Origin: Streptomyces sp. GESEQ-4
GTDB lineage: Bacteria; Actinomycetota; Actinomycetes; Streptomycetales; Streptomycetaceae
Direction: 5' to 3'
Assembly (NCBI RefSeq): GCF_017948455.1
Contig: NZ_JAFFSU010000013.1
Span: 124,001 to 188,000, forward strand
Length of the DNA: 64,000 nt
Shown here: in pieces, positions 17,141 through 25,711 of the stretch
How positions within the stretch are numbered: the stretch's first letter is position 1
Layout: each line of letters opens with the position of its first letter
Made by a program: the position numbers and the translations under genes
The notes under the pieces: generated by a model
Seen by the model: only the letters and a program-made list of their open reading frames with translations
Told to the model about the DNA's origin: nothing
The model's database searches: none

Positions 17141-18888
17141 GCACCGTGGGCCCGACGGAAGAGAAGGCCGCGCCGTCCCGGTCGTGGCCCGTCCTGGTGG
17201 TCGTGGTCTGCGCCCAGATGCTGATCTGGCTGGACACCTCGGTCCTCAACGTCGCCGTCACCACCCTCGCCGACCCGGACGAGGGCCTGGGCGCGACCCC
17301 CGCCGAACTGGAGTGGGTGGCGAGCGCCTACACCCTGGTCTTCGCCGGCACCCTCTTCGCGGGCGGCGCGCTGGCCGACCGGTTCGGCCCCCGCACCACC
17401 CTCATCGCCGGTCTGGCACTGTTCGGCGCGGCCTCCGGCGCCGGGGCGTTCGCCTCGAGCCCGGCCTGGCTGATCGTGGCGCGGGCCTTCATGGGCGCGG
17501 GCAGTGCGCTGCTGATGCCCGCGACTCTGTCGGTCATCGTGCAGAGCACTCCGGAGGAGAAACGCACCCGGGCGATAGCGATCTGGAGCTCGTCCAGCGG
17601 TCTGGGCGTGGCCGTCGGCCCGGTCGTGGGCGGGGCGCTGCTGAGCCACTTCTGGTGGGGTTCGGTGTTCCTGGTCAACGTGCCGATCGTGGCCCTGTGT
17701 CTGGCCGGGGTGGTGGCCGTCGTACCCGAGCTGAAAGGTCCCCGGCGCCGGGTGCTCGATCTGCCGGGGATGGGCCTCTCGGTGCTCGGCCTCGGCGGCG
17801 TGGTCTACGGGATCATCGAGCTCGGCAACGGACGGACCTGGTACGGCCCGCACGTCCTCCTCCCCCTCCTCCTGGGCGGCGCACTGCTCACCGCCTTCGT
17901 GGCCGGTCAGCGCAGGTCCCCGGCCCCCAGCCTGGACCTGCGACTGTTCCGGCAGCCGGGGTTCACTGCCGGGAGTGTGGTACTGCTGATCGCGTTCATG
18001 GCGCTGGCCGGGCATCTGTTCTACGCGGCCTTCTACCTCCAGGGGCCCCGCGGACTCTCCCCCGCCGACGCCGGAACCGTGATGATCGCCGCCGCGGTCG
18101 GCATCGTCCTGGGCAGCCAGGCCTCCCCGGCGATGAGCCGGCTGCTGTCGGCCCGGTGGACGGTCGCGGCCGGAGTCCTGGCCACGGCCGCGACCTACGT
18201 CGGTTATCTGTGGTTCGATGGACGAACCTCCATCCTGACCGTCGCCGCGCTGCTGTGGGTGCAGGGGTTCGGGATGGGTCTGGTCGGTACGCCGGTCACG
18301 GCCGTGATGATGAGCGGGGTGCCGCCGCATCTCGCGGGCGCCGGCTCGGCCGTCAACAGCGTCACACGACAGGTGGGCGGGACGCTCGGGGTGGCAATGG
18401 CAGGCTCGATCCTCTCCGGGGTGTACCGGGCGCGGATGGCGGACGCCGAACTGCCCGGTGACGCACAGGGGTTGACGGCGAGCGCCGAAGAGCAGGCCCG
18501 GACCTCGGCCGAGGCGGCACGCTCGCTGGCCGGCTCGCTGCGTCTGCCGGAACTGGCGGCCACGGCCGACCGTGCCTTCCTCGACGCGATGTACGCGGCC
18601 ACGTTCTGGACCGCCGTACTGGCCCTCGTCGGGTTCGCCGTGTCCGTCGTCGGGCTGCGCGCGCGGGACGTCGACGGCGGAAACAGCGGAAACAGCGGAA
18701 ACAGCGGAACGGGAACACCGGAAGCGGAGAAGGCGCAAGAACAGTGGAAGAGGAACGGAGGGGACGATGGAACAGGCACCGGCTCGGTCAGTTCTCGTGA
18801 CCGGGGGGAACAGGGGGATCGGCCTGGCCACGGCACGCCGCTTCGCGAGGGCGGGGGACCGGGTCACGGTGACCTACCGGGGCGCTGA
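17137..18888 (+). CDS. DHA2-type MFS exporter with long repeat-containing C-terminal tail
   Basis: A 583-residue, roughly 14-helix drug:H+ antiporter of the EmrB/QacA (DHA2) group: an early MLIWLDTSVLNVAVTTL helix, LADRFGPRTTL in loop 2-3 and the antiporter-type segment GLGVAVGPVVGGALL. It is the likely exporter of the pathway product. Membrane segments end near residue 505. The rest is a hydrophilic tail containing (Asn-Ser-Gly)x3 from a 9-bp tandem repeat. That tail runs 122 nt into the fabG-like gene in another frame, so the last 40 or so residues may be an accident of frame rather than selected sequence. The start overlaps the lyase stop (ATGA). Confidence 0.85.
   Translation: MSTVGPTEEKAAPSRSWPVLVVVVCAQMLIWLDTSVLNVAVTTLADPDEGLGATPAELEWVASAYTLVFAGTLFAGGALADRFGPRTTLIAGLALFGAASGAGAFASSPAWLIVARAFMGAGSALLMPATLSVIVQSTPEEKRTRAIAIWSSSSGLGVAVGPVVGGALLSHFWWGSVFLVNVPIVALCLAGVVAVVPELKGPRRRVLDLPGMGLSVLGLGGVVYGIIELGNGRTWYGPHVLLPLLLGGALLTAFVAGQRRSPAPSLDLRLFRQPGFTAGSVVLLIAFMALAGHLFYAAFYLQGPRGLSPADAGTVMIAAAVGIVLGSQASPAMSRLLSARWTVAAGVLATAATYVGYLWFDGRTSILTVAALLWVQGFGMGLVGTPVTAVMMSGVPPHLAGAGSAVNSVTRQVGGTLGVAMAGSILSGVYRARMADAELPGDAQGLTASAEEQARTSAEAARSLAGSLRLPELAATADRAFLDAMYAATFWTAVLALVGFAVSVVGLRARDVDGGNSGNSGNSGTGTPEAEKAQEQWKRNGGDDGTGTGSVSSRDRGEQGDRPGHGTPLREGGGPGHGDLPGR
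18679..18705 (+). repeat. Three tandem copies of a 9-bp unit
   Basis: The unit GGAAACAGC is repeated three times and followed by a partial GGAAC. It encodes Asn-Ser-Gly repeats in the exporter's tail just before the fabG start. Copy number could vary by slippage without shifting the frame, because the unit is a multiple of three. Confidence 0.95.
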
Positions 18889-19483
18889 ACCCCCGGTCTC
18901 CGAGGGACTCATCGCCGTACGCTGCGATGTGACGGACAGTCAGCAGGTGGACCAGGCCTTCAAGGAGGCCGAGGCCGCCCACGGGCCCGTCACCGTTCTG
19001 GTCGCGAACGCGGGCGTCACCCACGACCGTCTCCTGGTGCGGATGAGTGAGGAGGACTTCACCTCCGTCGTGGACACCAACCTCACAGGTGCCTTCCGGG
19101 TCGCCCGGCGCGCGATACGCGGGATGCTCCGGGAAGGCCACGGCCGTATCGTGCTGATCTCCTCCACGGTGGCGCTGCACGGAGCCGCCGGACAGGCCAA
19201 CTACGCGGCGGCGAAGGCGGGGCTGGTCGGGTTCGCCCGGTCGCTGACCCATGAACTCGGCTCCCGGGACATCACCTGCAATGTGGTGGCGCCCGGTCTG
19301 ACCGAGACGGACATGAGCCGAGCGCTCACCGAGGAGCAGCGCCGCGACCTGCTGAGCCAGACCCCGGCCGGACGGCTCGCCCGGCCCGAGGAGGTCGCCG
19401 ATGTGGTGGCGTTCCTGGCCGGTGCCGGATATGTGCGCGGCGCCGTGATCCCGGTCGACGGAGGCGCCGGGCTCGGCCATTGA
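18767..19483 (+). CDS. 3-oxoacyl-ACP reductase, FabG-type SDR
   Basis: A 238-residue classical short-chain dehydrogenase: TGGNRGIG cofactor motif near residue 13, NAG motif (VANAGVT), catalytic Ser in ISSTVALHG and the Tyr-x3-Lys in NYAAAKAGL. It would reduce the beta-keto group formed by the KS with NADPH. The ATG at 18767 follows GGAGGGGACG. The start lies inside the exporter's 3' end (122-nt overlap). It is the last gene of the operon; no dehydratase or thioesterase gene is present, so later steps rely on other enzymes. Confidence 0.88.
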   Translation: MEQAPARSVLVTGGNRGIGLATARRFARAGDRVTVTYRGAEPPVSEGLIAVRCDVTDSQQVDQAFKEAEAAHGPVTVLVANAGVTHDRLLVRMSEEDFTSVVDTNLTGAFRVARRAIRGMLREGHGRIVLISSTVALHGAAGQANYAAAKAGLVGFARSLTHELGSRDITCNVVAPGLTETDMSRALTEEQRRDLLSQTPAGRLARPEEVADVVAFLAGAGYVRGAVIPVDGGAGLGH

Positions 19484-19519
19484 GACGGGAGGGCAAGCCG
19501 TCCTCGCGGCTCGGGCTCA

Positions 19520-19539
19520 CCGGCCTGAGCTCAGGCCGG
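19520..19539. terminator. Palindrome between the convergent fabG-like and VOC genes
   Basis: A perfect 20-nt palindrome CCGGCCTGAGCTCAGGCCGG spans the VOC stop codon, 37 nt after the fabG stop. It may serve as a two-way terminator, although no T run follows and the loop is zero. Confidence 0.5.
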
Positions 19540-20325
19540 GCTCTGGACCAGGCAGAACCTGGCGCCCTCGGGGTCCGCGACCGTGGCCACGCGGCCGTGT
19601 TCGGTGTCGTGGGCCGGCCCCAGGACATGCCCGCCGAGGTCGGCGACCTGCGCGAGACTCTCGTCGGTGTCGGCGACTTCGAAGTACGTCACCCAGTGCG
19701 GACCCCGGTCACGGGGCAGGGAGTTGCCGACGCCGTGGATACCGGCGACCGGGCGGCCGTCGATGAGCAGGGTCACGTAGTCGAAGTCGGCGGAGATCAC
19801 CGGCTCCTCGTCGCACTCGAAGACGGTCTCGTAGAACTTGGCGACGCTCGCCGTCTCGAAGGTCAGCAACTCGTGCCAGGCCGGAGTGCCGGGCACCCCG
19901 GCGATGGCCGTGCCGCGATGCGCCGCCGCCTGCCACACGCCGAAGACCGCGCCCGAGGGATCCGAACCGATCACCAGCCGCCCGGCGTCCTCCGCGTCCA
20001 GCGGCCCCACCCCGACGGTGCCGCCGCACAGCCGTACCGTCTCGGCGGTCAGATCGACGTCGTCCGAGGCCAGGTAGGGCGTCCAGGCGATGGGGAGGTG
20101 CCGGTCCGGCGGAAGCTGGCCGATGCCGGCCACGTCGGAGCCGTCGAGCAGCGCGCGCACATAGGGGCCGAGCTGTTGGGGGCCGGGCCGGAACTCCCAG
20201 CCGAACAGAGCCCCGTAGAACTCCTGGGTCGTGGCCAGCCCGTGCACCATCAGACTCACCCAGCAGGGCGTGCCAGGCGCGTGCGTTTCGCCGTTCGGGC
20301 CGGCCGACCCCCGTGCCTCGGTCAT
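19531..20325 (-). CDS. VOC family protein with two glyoxalase-like domains
   Basis: A 264-residue protein made of two vicinal oxygen chelate modules. The first begins PCWVSLMVHGLATTQEFY and the second PAWHELLTFETASVAKFY, each ending in a DPxGA segment (SDPSGAVFGVWQ, ADPEGARFCLVQ). Such two-domain proteins bind small ligands or metals; no substrate is assigned, and the family includes bleomycin-resistance-like and glyoxalase-like members. I took the ATG at 20325 with GGAGAGAG just upstream; the frame extends far 5' without coding character. It belongs to the conserved flank rather than the operon. Confidence 0.85.
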   Translation of the reverse strand: MTEARGSAGPNGETHAPGTPCWVSLMVHGLATTQEFYGALFGWEFRPGPQQLGPYVRALLDGSDVAGIGQLPPDRHLPIAWTPYLASDDVDLTAETVRLCGGTVGVGPLDAEDAGRLVIGSDPSGAVFGVWQAAAHRGTAIAGVPGTPAWHELLTFETASVAKFYETVFECDEEPVISADFDYVTLLIDGRPVAGIHGVGNSLPRDRGPHWVTYFEVADTDESLAQVADLGGHVLGPAHDTEHGRVATVADPEGARFCLVQSPA

Positions 20326-20623
20326 CGTCACTCTCTCCTCGACCCCTTGCGGCAGCCGTGTCGCCACCGCTCTGCGGACCCCCGTGCCGATGCTCGCACC
20401 CCCATGGGACCGCGCGCTCCGGGCGCGCCGCCGTCTTTGCGGGCCCATGCCCGGAGAATGCCCGGTGTGCGGTTCCTTGCCCATTTCGGTGCGATTGCCG
20501 ACGGATGTCGATCCGCTGTACAGCATGTGCCCGATCCCGTACGCCTCGTGATCGGGGCTGTCCGGCCGAGCAGAGTAGTCGGACATGGACGATGCGGCCA
20601 CCCCATACGCAAGGATGGTGGCC
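20326..20623. other. Divergent intergenic region, no gene seen
   Basis: About 300 nt between the VOC gene (minus) and the sulfurtransferase gene (plus). It must hold both promoters, but I see no clear -35/-10 pair or operator. Short open frames here lack coding character. Confidence 0.5.
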
Positions 20624-21478
20624 ATGAACGCCATCATCTCCGCAATCGAACTCGCGAGCGAGCTGGCGGGACCGACCCCGCCCGTCCTGCTCGATGTCCG
20701 CTGGCAGTTGAGCGTGGCCAAGGCGGCCGGTGAACCGCCCTTCGACGGGCGGGCCGAGTACGAGTCCGGTCATCTCCCCGGCGCGGTCTATGTCGATCTG
20801 GACCGTGAACTCGCGTCGGCACCGGGCGAGCGCGGCCGGCATCCGCTGCCCGACATGGCCGAATTCGGTACGGCCATGCGCCGGGCCGGTGTCTCGTCGT
20901 CGGTGCCCGTGGTCGTGTACGACGGCGGCCAGGGCTGGGCCGCGGCACGTGCCTGGTGGCTGCTGCGCTGGACGGGGCATCCTCAGGTGCGGGTCCTCGA
21001 CGGCGGGCTGCCCGCTTGGCAGGGCCCGCTGGAGACGACCCTGCCCGTGCCGGCCGAGGGTGACTTCCAGCCGGTGCCGGGAGCGGTGGACATGCTGGAT
21101 GCCGAGGGGGCCGCGGCGTTGGCCCGGAGTGGCGTGCTGCTCGACGCGCGGGCGGGGGAGCGGTACCGGGGAGAAGTGGAGCCGATCGATCCGGTAGGCG
21201 GACACATTCCGGGCGCCGTGTCCGCGCCCACGAACGAGAACGTGGCGCCGGACGGCCGCTTCCTCGCCGCGGACGAGCTTCGGGCCCGGTTCAAGACCCT
21301 GGGCGTGTCCGAGGACGGCCCCGAGGCCGGCGTCTACTGCGGTTCGGGAGTCTCCGCCGCCCATGAGGTGCTCGCCCTGGCGGTCGCGGGCATTCCGGCG
21401 GCGCTGTACGTCGGGTCCTGGTCGGAGTGGTCCGCGGATCCGTCCCGGCCGGTCGCCGTCGGGCCGGATCCTCAATAG
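20624..21478 (+). CDS. Thiosulfate/3-mercaptopyruvate sulfurtransferase (two-domain rhodanese)
   Basis: A 284-residue two-domain rhodanese. The N-terminal domain is inactive and structural (LLDVRWQL, HLPGAVYVDLDREL). The C-terminal domain has the catalytic Cys239 in VYCGSGVSAAHEV, a CGSGV loop of the mercaptopyruvate/thiosulfate sulfurtransferase type. It moves sulfane sulfur to cyanide or thiols, in the cytoplasm. Of several in-frame starts I chose the ATG at 20624 because AAGG at 20611-20614 is properly spaced for it. It is followed by a strong terminator shared with sepH. Confidence 0.9.
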   Translation: MNAIISAIELASELAGPTPPVLLDVRWQLSVAKAAGEPPFDGRAEYESGHLPGAVYVDLDRELASAPGERGRHPLPDMAEFGTAMRRAGVSSSVPVVVYDGGQGWAAARAWWLLRWTGHPQVRVLDGGLPAWQGPLETTLPVPAEGDFQPVPGAVDMLDAEGAAALARSGVLLDARAGERYRGEVEPIDPVGGHIPGAVSAPTNENVAPDGRFLAADELRARFKTLGVSEDGPEAGVYCGSGVSAAHEVLALAVAGIPAALYVGSWSEWSADPSRPVAVGPDPQ

Positions 21479-21487
21479 CCGTTCAGC

Positions 21488-21540
21488 CGTACGACAGTGG
21501 GGCCCGCGCCTTGGTCAGGCGCGGGCCCCACTCTCGTACG
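21488..21540. terminator. Bidirectional terminator between sulfurtransferase and sepH
   Basis: A perfect 14-bp stem (21497-21510 with 21518-21531, loop TTGGTCA) is extended by outer CGTACGA/TCGTACG arms. It serves two convergent genes. Confidence 0.9.
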
Positions 21541-21545
21541 ACCTA

Positions 21546-22586
21546 CTACTCCTGCTTCTTCCGCCGTGTCCCGAACACGATCTCGTCCCAGCTCGGCACC
21601 GCTGCCCGGCGGCCGGGGCGGACGCCGTCGGCTTCGGCCTGGCGGTCGGTGGAGCCGATCAGACGGTCGCGGTGGCTGCCGACGGACCGGGGCATGAGGA
21701 CGTCGGCGTAGGCGGAACCGGCCCCGGCCGAGGCGGCGGGCGCGGGGGGTTCCTCCTCGGCGGGTTCGGGGGCGGCGGGAGGTTCCTCCACCGGATCCGG
21801 CGCCGGGCGTTCCGGGACGACCATGTCGCCGCGGAAGCTCGGCACCGCCTCCAGGAGGCTGGTCAGCGAGTCGCGTTCGCCGGCGCTCTCCACCTCGGGT
21901 TCGGGGGAGGGCGACGGCAGCACCGGACGGTCCGGGCGGTCCAGCGGGCGATCGCGCGGCAGCCGGGCGATGCGCGGCACGAACGGGAAGCTGGGCTCCG
22001 CCGAGGCGAGGTCCTCGGACTCGCCGATCAGCGAGCGCGCCTCCTCGTCCACGGCCTGCACGAGCCGCCGGGGCGGGTCGTACGTCCAGCTCGCCGAGTG
22101 CGGTTCGCCCGCGACCACGTAGACCAGCAGGACTTCCCAGGTGCCGTCGTCACGGCGCCACGAGTCCCACTGGACGCTGTCCTTCTCGGCGCCGCGCAGC
22201 AGCAGCCGCTCCTGGACGGTCTCGCCGAGCTGAGGTCCGGCGGCGTTCTCGCCGGGTCTGCGGACGGGTGTCTTGCGGGCCCGCTCAGCCATGAAGGCGC
22301 GCTCGGCCAGTACCGGACCCTCGAAGCGGCGTACGCGGTCGACCGGAATTCCGGCCATCTGTGCGACCTCTTCCGCGGTCGCACCCGCACGTATACGCGC
22401 CTGGATGTCACGCGGGCGGAGATGGCTCTCCACCTCGATCTCGATCTGGCCGAGGCGCGGCCGGTCGCCGCGCACGGCGGCGCGCAGCCGTTCATCAATC
22501 GGAAGGGTGTACTCCGTCGAGTCGGCAGCCTTGAGCACCAGCCGTGTGCCGTCATTGGAGACGGCCACGACACGCAGTTCGGGCAT
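21546..22586 (-). CDS. sepH: Septation protein SepH
   Basis: A 346-residue SepH protein, the actinobacterial FtsZ-associated factor that promotes Z-ring assembly during vegetative and sporulation septation. The N-terminal DUF3071 region (MPELRVVAVSNDGTRL onward) contains a helix-turn-helix-like segment, ATAEEVAQMAGIPVDRVRRF. The long C-terminal part is disordered, rich in Pro, Glu and Ala (EEPPAAPEPAEEEPPAP), and ends in a basic RRKKQE-type tail, as is typical. The ATG at 22586 is set by GGGAGGTCCCC directly upstream; the frame continues 87 nt further without support. Confidence 0.93.
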   Translation of the reverse strand: MPELRVVAVSNDGTRLVLKAADSTEYTLPIDERLRAAVRGDRPRLGQIEIEVESHLRPRDIQARIRAGATAEEVAQMAGIPVDRVRRFEGPVLAERAFMAERARKTPVRRPGENAAGPQLGETVQERLLLRGAEKDSVQWDSWRRDDGTWEVLLVYVVAGEPHSASWTYDPPRRLVQAVDEEARSLIGESEDLASAEPSFPFVPRIARLPRDRPLDRPDRPVLPSPSPEPEVESAGERDSLTSLLEAVPSFRGDMVVPERPAPDPVEEPPAAPEPAEEEPPAPAASAGAGSAYADVLMPRSVGSHRDRLIGSTDRQAEADGVRPGRRAAVPSWDEIVFGTRRKKQE

Positions 22587-23012
22587 GGGGACCTCCCGGG
22601 TGGTGCCTGCCGACGTCACGTGCGTCGCTGCTTCCGCTAGTCGAGTGTGGCCTGCCCGGGTGCAGCCTGCCACAACCTTGCCGAGTTGCCCGGCGTGTCG
22701 GGCCAGGGCCCTGGATCGCCGTTATGGCACGGTTACCTATTCGCAACGCTAAGTGACAAACTCCGTCACCCTGTGCAACTAGCCCCCTCACGGCGGTCCT
22801 TGAAGGCCACGGACGCCCTGGCGGGAGACCGAACCCAGGGCTCGCAACAGTACTCCATTCGGACCACGTGCGTGGATTGGCTCGCCGCCCAACTTCTGGC
22901 AAGGGGGCGGACTCGGCCGTCCGGGCGCGGGTTTTCGGGATCTTGAACGTGGCGCACTTCACGCAATCGGCAAATACGGAACCAATGGCTTCGCGCCTGC
23001 GTCCCGTGCCGG
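22587..23012. other. sepH upstream region and lactone oxidase 3' flank, no gene seen
   Basis: This 426-nt stretch lies upstream of sepH and downstream of the lactone oxidase gene. It should contain the sepH promoter. A short inverted repeat GTGAC-N7-GTCAC lies near 22752-22768, with a TTGTCA hexamer on the minus strand overlapping it. No convincing ORF was found on either strand. Confidence 0.45.
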
Positions 23013-24332
23013 CTACGACCCCAGCACCCTCCGCAAGTAGTCGTTCTGGAACCGCCGTTCGGGATCGAGCCGATCCCGCAACGCCGTGAACTCACCGAAC
23101 CGGGGGTAGACCCCGGCGAAGTACTCGGCGTCCCGGGTGTGCACCTTGCCCCAGTGCGGCCGGCCCTCGTGCGCGGTGAAGATCTGTTCGGCGGCGGTGA
23201 AATACGCCTGATAGGGCGTCCCCTTGAACATGTGGACGGCGATGTAGGCGGTGTCGCGGCCGGACGCCGTGGAGAGCGTGATGTCGTCCGCGGGGGCCGT
23301 GCGCACCTCGACCGGGAAACTGATCCTCAGGCCGGATCGGTCGACCGTCCTCTTGAGTTCGCGCAGCGTCTCGACGACGGCCTCGCGCGGAACGGCGTAC
23401 TCCATCTCCACGAAGCGCACCCGGCGCGGCGAAGTGAAGACTTTGTAGGGAATATCGGTGTAAGTCCGTGCGGACAGCGCCTTGCTGGAGATCTGGGCGA
23501 TCGCCGGGACGGTGGCCGGTACCGCGCGGCCGGCCCACTGGGCCACCTGGAAGACGCCGTTGGAGAGGAACTCGTCCTCGAACCAGCCCGCGAGCTGCCC
23601 CACCGGCTGTTCCGGGCCCGCGCTGCGGTTGTTGCGCTTGGTGTTGGTGCTGCCGGTGTGCGGGAACCAGTAGAACTCGAAGTGCTCGTTCTCCGCCCAG
23701 AGTTCGTCGAACCGGCTGGTGACCTGGTCCAGACTCATCGGCTCCTCACGGGCCGTGAGCAGGAAGATCGGCTCCACGGCGAAGGTGATCGCGGTGATGA
23801 TGCCGAGGGCGCCGAGACCTGTGCGCGCGGCCGCGAAGACCTCCGGATTCTCCTTCTCCGAGCAGGTGAGCAGCGAGCCGTCGGCCGTGACCAGCTCAAG
23901 TCCCGTGATCTGGGCGGCTATCGAGGCCGAGTCGCGGCCGGTGCCGTGGGTGCCGGTACTGGTGGCCCCGGAGACCGTCTGCTCCATGATGTCGCCCATG
24001 TTCGTGAGCGACAGGCCCTCGCGGGCGAGAGCCATGTTGAGTCTCTTGAGCGGGGTGCCGGCCTCCACCGTGACCGTCCCGGCTTCGCGATCAATGTTGC
24101 GGATGCCGGTCAACAGTTGAGGACGGATCAACACACCGTCGGTGGCGGCGACGGACGTGAACGAATGCCCGGAACCGACGGCCTTCACCGTCAGCCCGTC
24201 CTCCGCCGCCTTCCGTACGGCCGCGGCCAGTTCGTCCACGGAGGCGGGTTCGACCTGCCGCGTCGGCCGGGCGGCGACCGTGCCGCCCCAGTTACGCCAC
24301 GTGCCGTTCCTGCCGCTCACTGTGGTGCTCAA
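23013..24332 (-). CDS. D-arabinono-1,4-lactone oxidase family FAD enzyme
   Basis: A 439-residue VAO/PCMH-type flavoprotein. The N-terminal FAD domain contains KAVGSGHSFTSVAATDG and SGATSTGTHGTG. The C-terminal lactone-oxidase domain ends HWGKVHTRD and FGEFTALRDRLDPERRFQNDYL. Members oxidise sugar lactones or alditols using oxygen. The start is a TTG at 24332 preceded by GGGGAGGCACC; it lies 41 nt inside the upstream MFS gene, which suggests coupled translation. A longer frame from 24437 has no support. The exact substrate is unknown. Confidence 0.88.
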   Translation of the reverse strand: MSTTVSGRNGTWRNWGGTVAARPTRQVEPASVDELAAAVRKAAEDGLTVKAVGSGHSFTSVAATDGVLIRPQLLTGIRNIDREAGTVTVEAGTPLKRLNMALAREGLSLTNMGDIMEQTVSGATSTGTHGTGRDSASIAAQITGLELVTADGSLLTCSEKENPEVFAAARTGLGALGIITAITFAVEPIFLLTAREEPMSLDQVTSRFDELWAENEHFEFYWFPHTGSTNTKRNNRSAGPEQPVGQLAGWFEDEFLSNGVFQVAQWAGRAVPATVPAIAQISSKALSARTYTDIPYKVFTSPRRVRFVEMEYAVPREAVVETLRELKRTVDRSGLRISFPVEVRTAPADDITLSTASGRDTAYIAVHMFKGTPYQAYFTAAEQIFTAHEGRPHWGKVHTRDAEYFAGVYPRFGEFTALRDRLDPERRFQNDYLRRVLGS

Positions 24333-25530
24333 CGGTGCCTCCCCGACGTGGAGCCGGCCTGCTGAGCCGGCGATACCCGAGGAAACCGACCGCGACCGCG
24401 ACGGCCCCGGACACCGCCGGAACCCCGTACCCGGCACGCGCTCCGGCCGCGTCGATCACCCAGCCGGCCACGGAGGAGCCGAGTGCGACCCCGACCGCGA
24501 GCCCTGTGCTCACCCAGGTCATGCCTTCGGTGAGCTGCGCGCGTGGTACGTGCTCTTCGATGAGGGACATCGTCGTGATCATCGTGGGAGCGATGGACAG
24601 ACCCGCAACGAACAGCGCCACGGCCAGAAACGGCAAGTTTCCGACCAGTAGGAGGGGGATCATACTCACGGCCATCATGAACACGCCCAGCAGCCAGCGA
24701 CGTTCGGGCGCCCCGTGGAACCGCAGCAGCCCGAACACGGCTCCTGCTACGCAGGAGCCCGCGGCGTAGATCGCCAGCACGAGGCTGGCCGCGCCCTTGT
24801 GCCCCTGCTCCTCGGCGAAGGCCACGGTGACCACGTCGACGGCCCCGAAGATCGCTCCGGTCGCCACGAAGGTGGCCACCAGGACCTGCAGACCGGGTGC
24901 GCGCAGCGCGCTGCCGCCGCCGCGGTGCTCGCGCGGATGCGGCTTCGGCTCGGTCGCGCGCTGTGCGGTGAGCCAGAAGACCCCCGCCGCCAGGAAGCAG
25001 GCGGCGAGCAACGGTCCCGCCTCCGGGAACCACGCCGTGGACAGGCCGATGGAGATGATCGGCCCGAAGATGAAGCAGATCTCGTCCACCACGGACTCGA
25101 AGGAGTACGCGGTGTGCAACTGCGGGGTGCCCCGGTACAGGGCCGCCCAGCGGGCACGGATCATCGCCCCGATGCTCGGCACGCAGCCGATCCCGACGCA
25201 GGCCACGAACAGCACCCAGTCCGGCCACTCGTAGTGCGCGGCGAACAGCAGCAGTGCCGCCGCGACGAGCGACACCAGCGTGGCCGGGCGCAGCACCCGC
25301 CGCTGCCCGTACCGGTCCACCAGCCGCGACACCTGCGGGCCCGCGACCGCGGCCGCCAGCGCGATGGTGGCCGACAGGGCGCCCGCCAGCCCGTACCGGC
25401 CGGTGAGCTGGGAGATCATCGTGACGACGCCGATGCCCATCATCGACAGCGGCATCCGCCCGAGGAAGCCGGCGGCGGCGAAGCCCTTGGAGCCGGGGGC
25501 GGCGAACAGGGCGAGGTAGGGGCTGGGCAC
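24292..25530 (-). CDS. MFS transporter, 12-helix efflux type
   Basis: A 412-residue hydrophobic protein with about 12 transmembrane segments and the loop 2-3 motif as RLVDRYGQRRVL. The GTG start at 25530 follows GGAGACCTC. It precedes the lactone oxidase gene and overlaps it by 41 nt, so both are expressed together. The substrate is unknown. The start faces the ferrochelatase gene across about 180 nt. Confidence 0.88.
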   Translation of the reverse strand: MPSPYLALFAAPGSKGFAAAGFLGRMPLSMMGIGVVTMISQLTGRYGLAGALSATIALAAAVAGPQVSRLVDRYGQRRVLRPATLVSLVAAALLLFAAHYEWPDWVLFVACVGIGCVPSIGAMIRARWAALYRGTPQLHTAYSFESVVDEICFIFGPIISIGLSTAWFPEAGPLLAACFLAAGVFWLTAQRATEPKPHPREHRGGGSALRAPGLQVLVATFVATGAIFGAVDVVTVAFAEEQGHKGAASLVLAIYAAGSCVAGAVFGLLRFHGAPERRWLLGVFMMAVSMIPLLLVGNLPFLAVALFVAGLSIAPTMITTMSLIEEHVPRAQLTEGMTWVSTGLAVGVALGSSVAGWVIDAAGARAGYGVPAVSGAVAVAVGFLGYRRLSRPAPRRGGTVEHHSERQERHVA

Positions 25531-25711
25531 GAGGTCTCCGGTACGGCGGGTGCGGGTGTCCCTCGGCCGGGCACGGGCCCGGCGCGGGCTGAGGTAAGGC
25601 GTAAAGGGGGCTGATACAGATTACGAGCCACGTCACCCACATGCACCACCGGGACCGCACTGCTCACCCCGCCGTTTCCCGGCTGTCAGCACCGGGTGGC
25701 AGGATCGAGTC

